Shown here in pieces: positions 62,961 through 64,000 of a DNA stretch of 64,000 nt. Source of the DNA: Moringa oleifera (taxonomy: Eukaryota > Streptophyta > Magnoliopsida > Brassicales > Moringaceae); NCBI GenBank assembly GCA_021397835.1, contig JAJFZO010000165.1, positions 992,001 to 1,056,000 on the forward strand. The letters run 5' to 3'. Numbering within the stretch: position 1 is the stretch's first letter; each line of letters opens with the position of its first letter. The notes below the pieces were generated by a model that had not been told where the DNA came from, did no database searches, and was given only the letters and a program-made list of their open reading frames with translations. The translations under genes were made by a program, and so were the position numbers.

Positions 62961-62998
62961 TTTTGAGTATAATGCCGTAGCCACTCAGGCAAAAACTT
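62932..62998 (-). other. tRNA-like (possible SINE head or tRNA relic)
   Basis: On the minus strand, GCCTGAGTGGCTACGGCATT resembles a class II tRNA D-arm/A-box, and GGATTTGGGTTCTTTTCTCC about 30 nt downstream resembles a T-arm/B-box. The related words at the ends of the two preceding tandem units (GGGTTCTAGTCTCC) keep a better B-box. No full cloverleaf is evident. Confidence 0.35.
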
Positions 62999-63139
62999 TC
63001 TACAATGTTAGTTTTGAATGAAAATTTATTTATTGATGTTAGTCATAAATGTAAAAGTAATATTAAATTAATTTTCATTTAATTCATTAGTTAAATTTTA
63101 TTAAATAAATTATTCATTAAAATATTAACTTAAACTTGA

Positions 63140-63770
63140 AAAATACTTTCTTTAGAATTGCCATGAAAAACTATGCAAAAATTTAAAAAACATTGCCAAA
63201 AAAAAAAAGCATGACAATTAATTATAAGTTCAAAAAATTAATTCAAAATATTAAATTTAAAATTATCTTAAGAAATTGCCATGCAAAGTTTTCATGGCAA
63301 AACAAATTAAATATTGTCATGGCAAATTTTGTGGCAATATTATTATTATTAAGAAAATAATTTAAAAATAAATAAAATATTTTAAATATTAAAATATTAA
63401 CTAAAATATTAAAAACACTTTCTTCAAAATCGTCACGAAAATAATTGTGGAAATTTTTTTAAAAAAATTGCCATGAAAAAAGTATTGTCACAATTGGTTA
63501 TACATTTAAAAAACTAATTCAAAATATTGGATTTAATATTATATTAAAAAATTGAAATCTAAAATTTTTGTAGTAAATGATACAAATTATTGTTACGGTA
63601 TTTTTCATGGTAATATTATTTTTTAAAAAAATTAATTAAAAATTATTAAAAAATTTAATCAAATATTTTCTTCAATGACTGCGATGGAATCAAAATCATG
63701 ATAATAGTAAAAAATAATTGCTACAAAAATTTACCATGATAAATGGTGTGGCAAATTTTGTTTTAGATAA
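63140..63770. repeat. CACTA subterminal array, right end, family 3
   Basis: Repeats of TTGCCATGAAAA, GTTTTCATGGCAAA, TGTCATGGCAAATTTTGTGG and variants: the same motif as at 49,750-50,450, in an AT-rich setting. Confidence 0.82.
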
Positions 63771-63880
63771 TTAAAAAAATTGAATATTTAGTTACCTAAC
63801 CAACTGTCACCGAGAAAGTGTATGACAAATATGTGCAAACTATTGCCCCGGTATTATAGAGTGAAACTTTTTACTATAAG

Positions 63881-64000
63881 TCAATCTTCTAGATGAAGGG
63901 TCCATGTTACAATAAGAATAAGCAAAATAACCATAGATAAAGCTACTAGATAAGTTTCCATATGCTAAAAGGTCATTTATGATCTACATAACCACTACAT
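63881..64000. other. Right flank, no feature recognised
   Basis: The last 120 bp are less AT-rich than the element interior and hold no recognised feature. Confidence 0.4.

Larger units (their letters stand above)
49737..63880 (-). mobile_element. Large CACTA (En/Spm) transposon, family 3, decayed
   Basis: About 14 kb. The left terminus reads CACAACAAGAAATT (a one-base-deleted CACTACAAGAAA) at 49,737. Opposing arrays of the same subterminal motif lie at 49,750-50,450 and about 63,140-63,770. Two minus-strand genes lie between, in the usual plant CACTA arrangement: TNP2-like transposase (53,471-56,865) and, downstream of it, a Transposase_24/TnpA-like gene (50,818-53,383). A candidate promoter is at about 61,775. 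The right end is placed at about 63,880 where subterminal motifs have ceased and CTTTTTACTATAAG may be the mutated terminus; this end is uncertain. All coding parts are broken. Confidence 0.85.

Overview
This window looks like plant (flowering-plant) nuclear DNA. It is AT-rich, has no intact host gene that I can recognise, and consists of decayed transposable elements set in sequence that carries decayed organelle genes. I could run no searches. Family assignments come from reading translations and motifs, and organelle assignments from comparison with remembered plastid and mitochondrial gene sequences.

Layout. 1-549 is the end of a CACTA (En/Spm) DNA transposon that enters from the left. 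550 to about 11,950 is non-coding, with a 2.6 kb plastid-derived tract at 6,797-9,373 on the minus strand (5' end of rrn23, then trnA-UGC, then the 3' exon and intron of trnI-GAU). About 11,960-16,534 is a second, larger member of the first CACTA family. It holds a TNP2 transposase fragment, two minisatellites and what looks like a captured piece of a host gene. 16,535-26,676 is again non-coding and organelle-like. 26,682-35,504 is a nearly full-length, heavily mutated Ty3/gypsy retrotransposon of Tat/Ogre type, plus strand, with both LTRs, a primer-binding-site relic and a matching 5-bp target duplication (GAATA). After it inserted, its 3' end plus about 468 bp of flanking DNA was tandemly triplicated (34,895-38,126). 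38,127-47,942 is non-coding apart from a full-length but dead copy of mitochondrial nad6 (40,365-40,979). 47,943 to about 48,860 is one terminus of a second CACTA family. 49,737 to about 63,880 is a large (about 14 kb) CACTA element of a third family. Its two minus-strand genes are a TNP2-like transposase and a TnpA/Transposase_24-like protein, both broken by stops and frameshifts, and its two ends carry opposing subterminal repeat arrays.

How it fits together. nad6 plus a plastid rrn23-trnA-trnI block, in otherwise similar non-coding DNA, suggests an old nuclear insertion of mitochondrial DNA that already carried plastid DNA. Independent mitochondrial and plastid insertions are also possible. 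Transposons later split and enlarged this region. Changes from C to T and G to A dominate in the organelle genes, as expected for methylated nuclear DNA.

Nothing here is functional as written, and I found no undescribed biological system. The most informative structures are the post-insertion triplication at the retrotransposon border, the captured gene segment inside CACTA subterminal repeats, and the distinct palindromic subterminal motifs of the three CACTA families.
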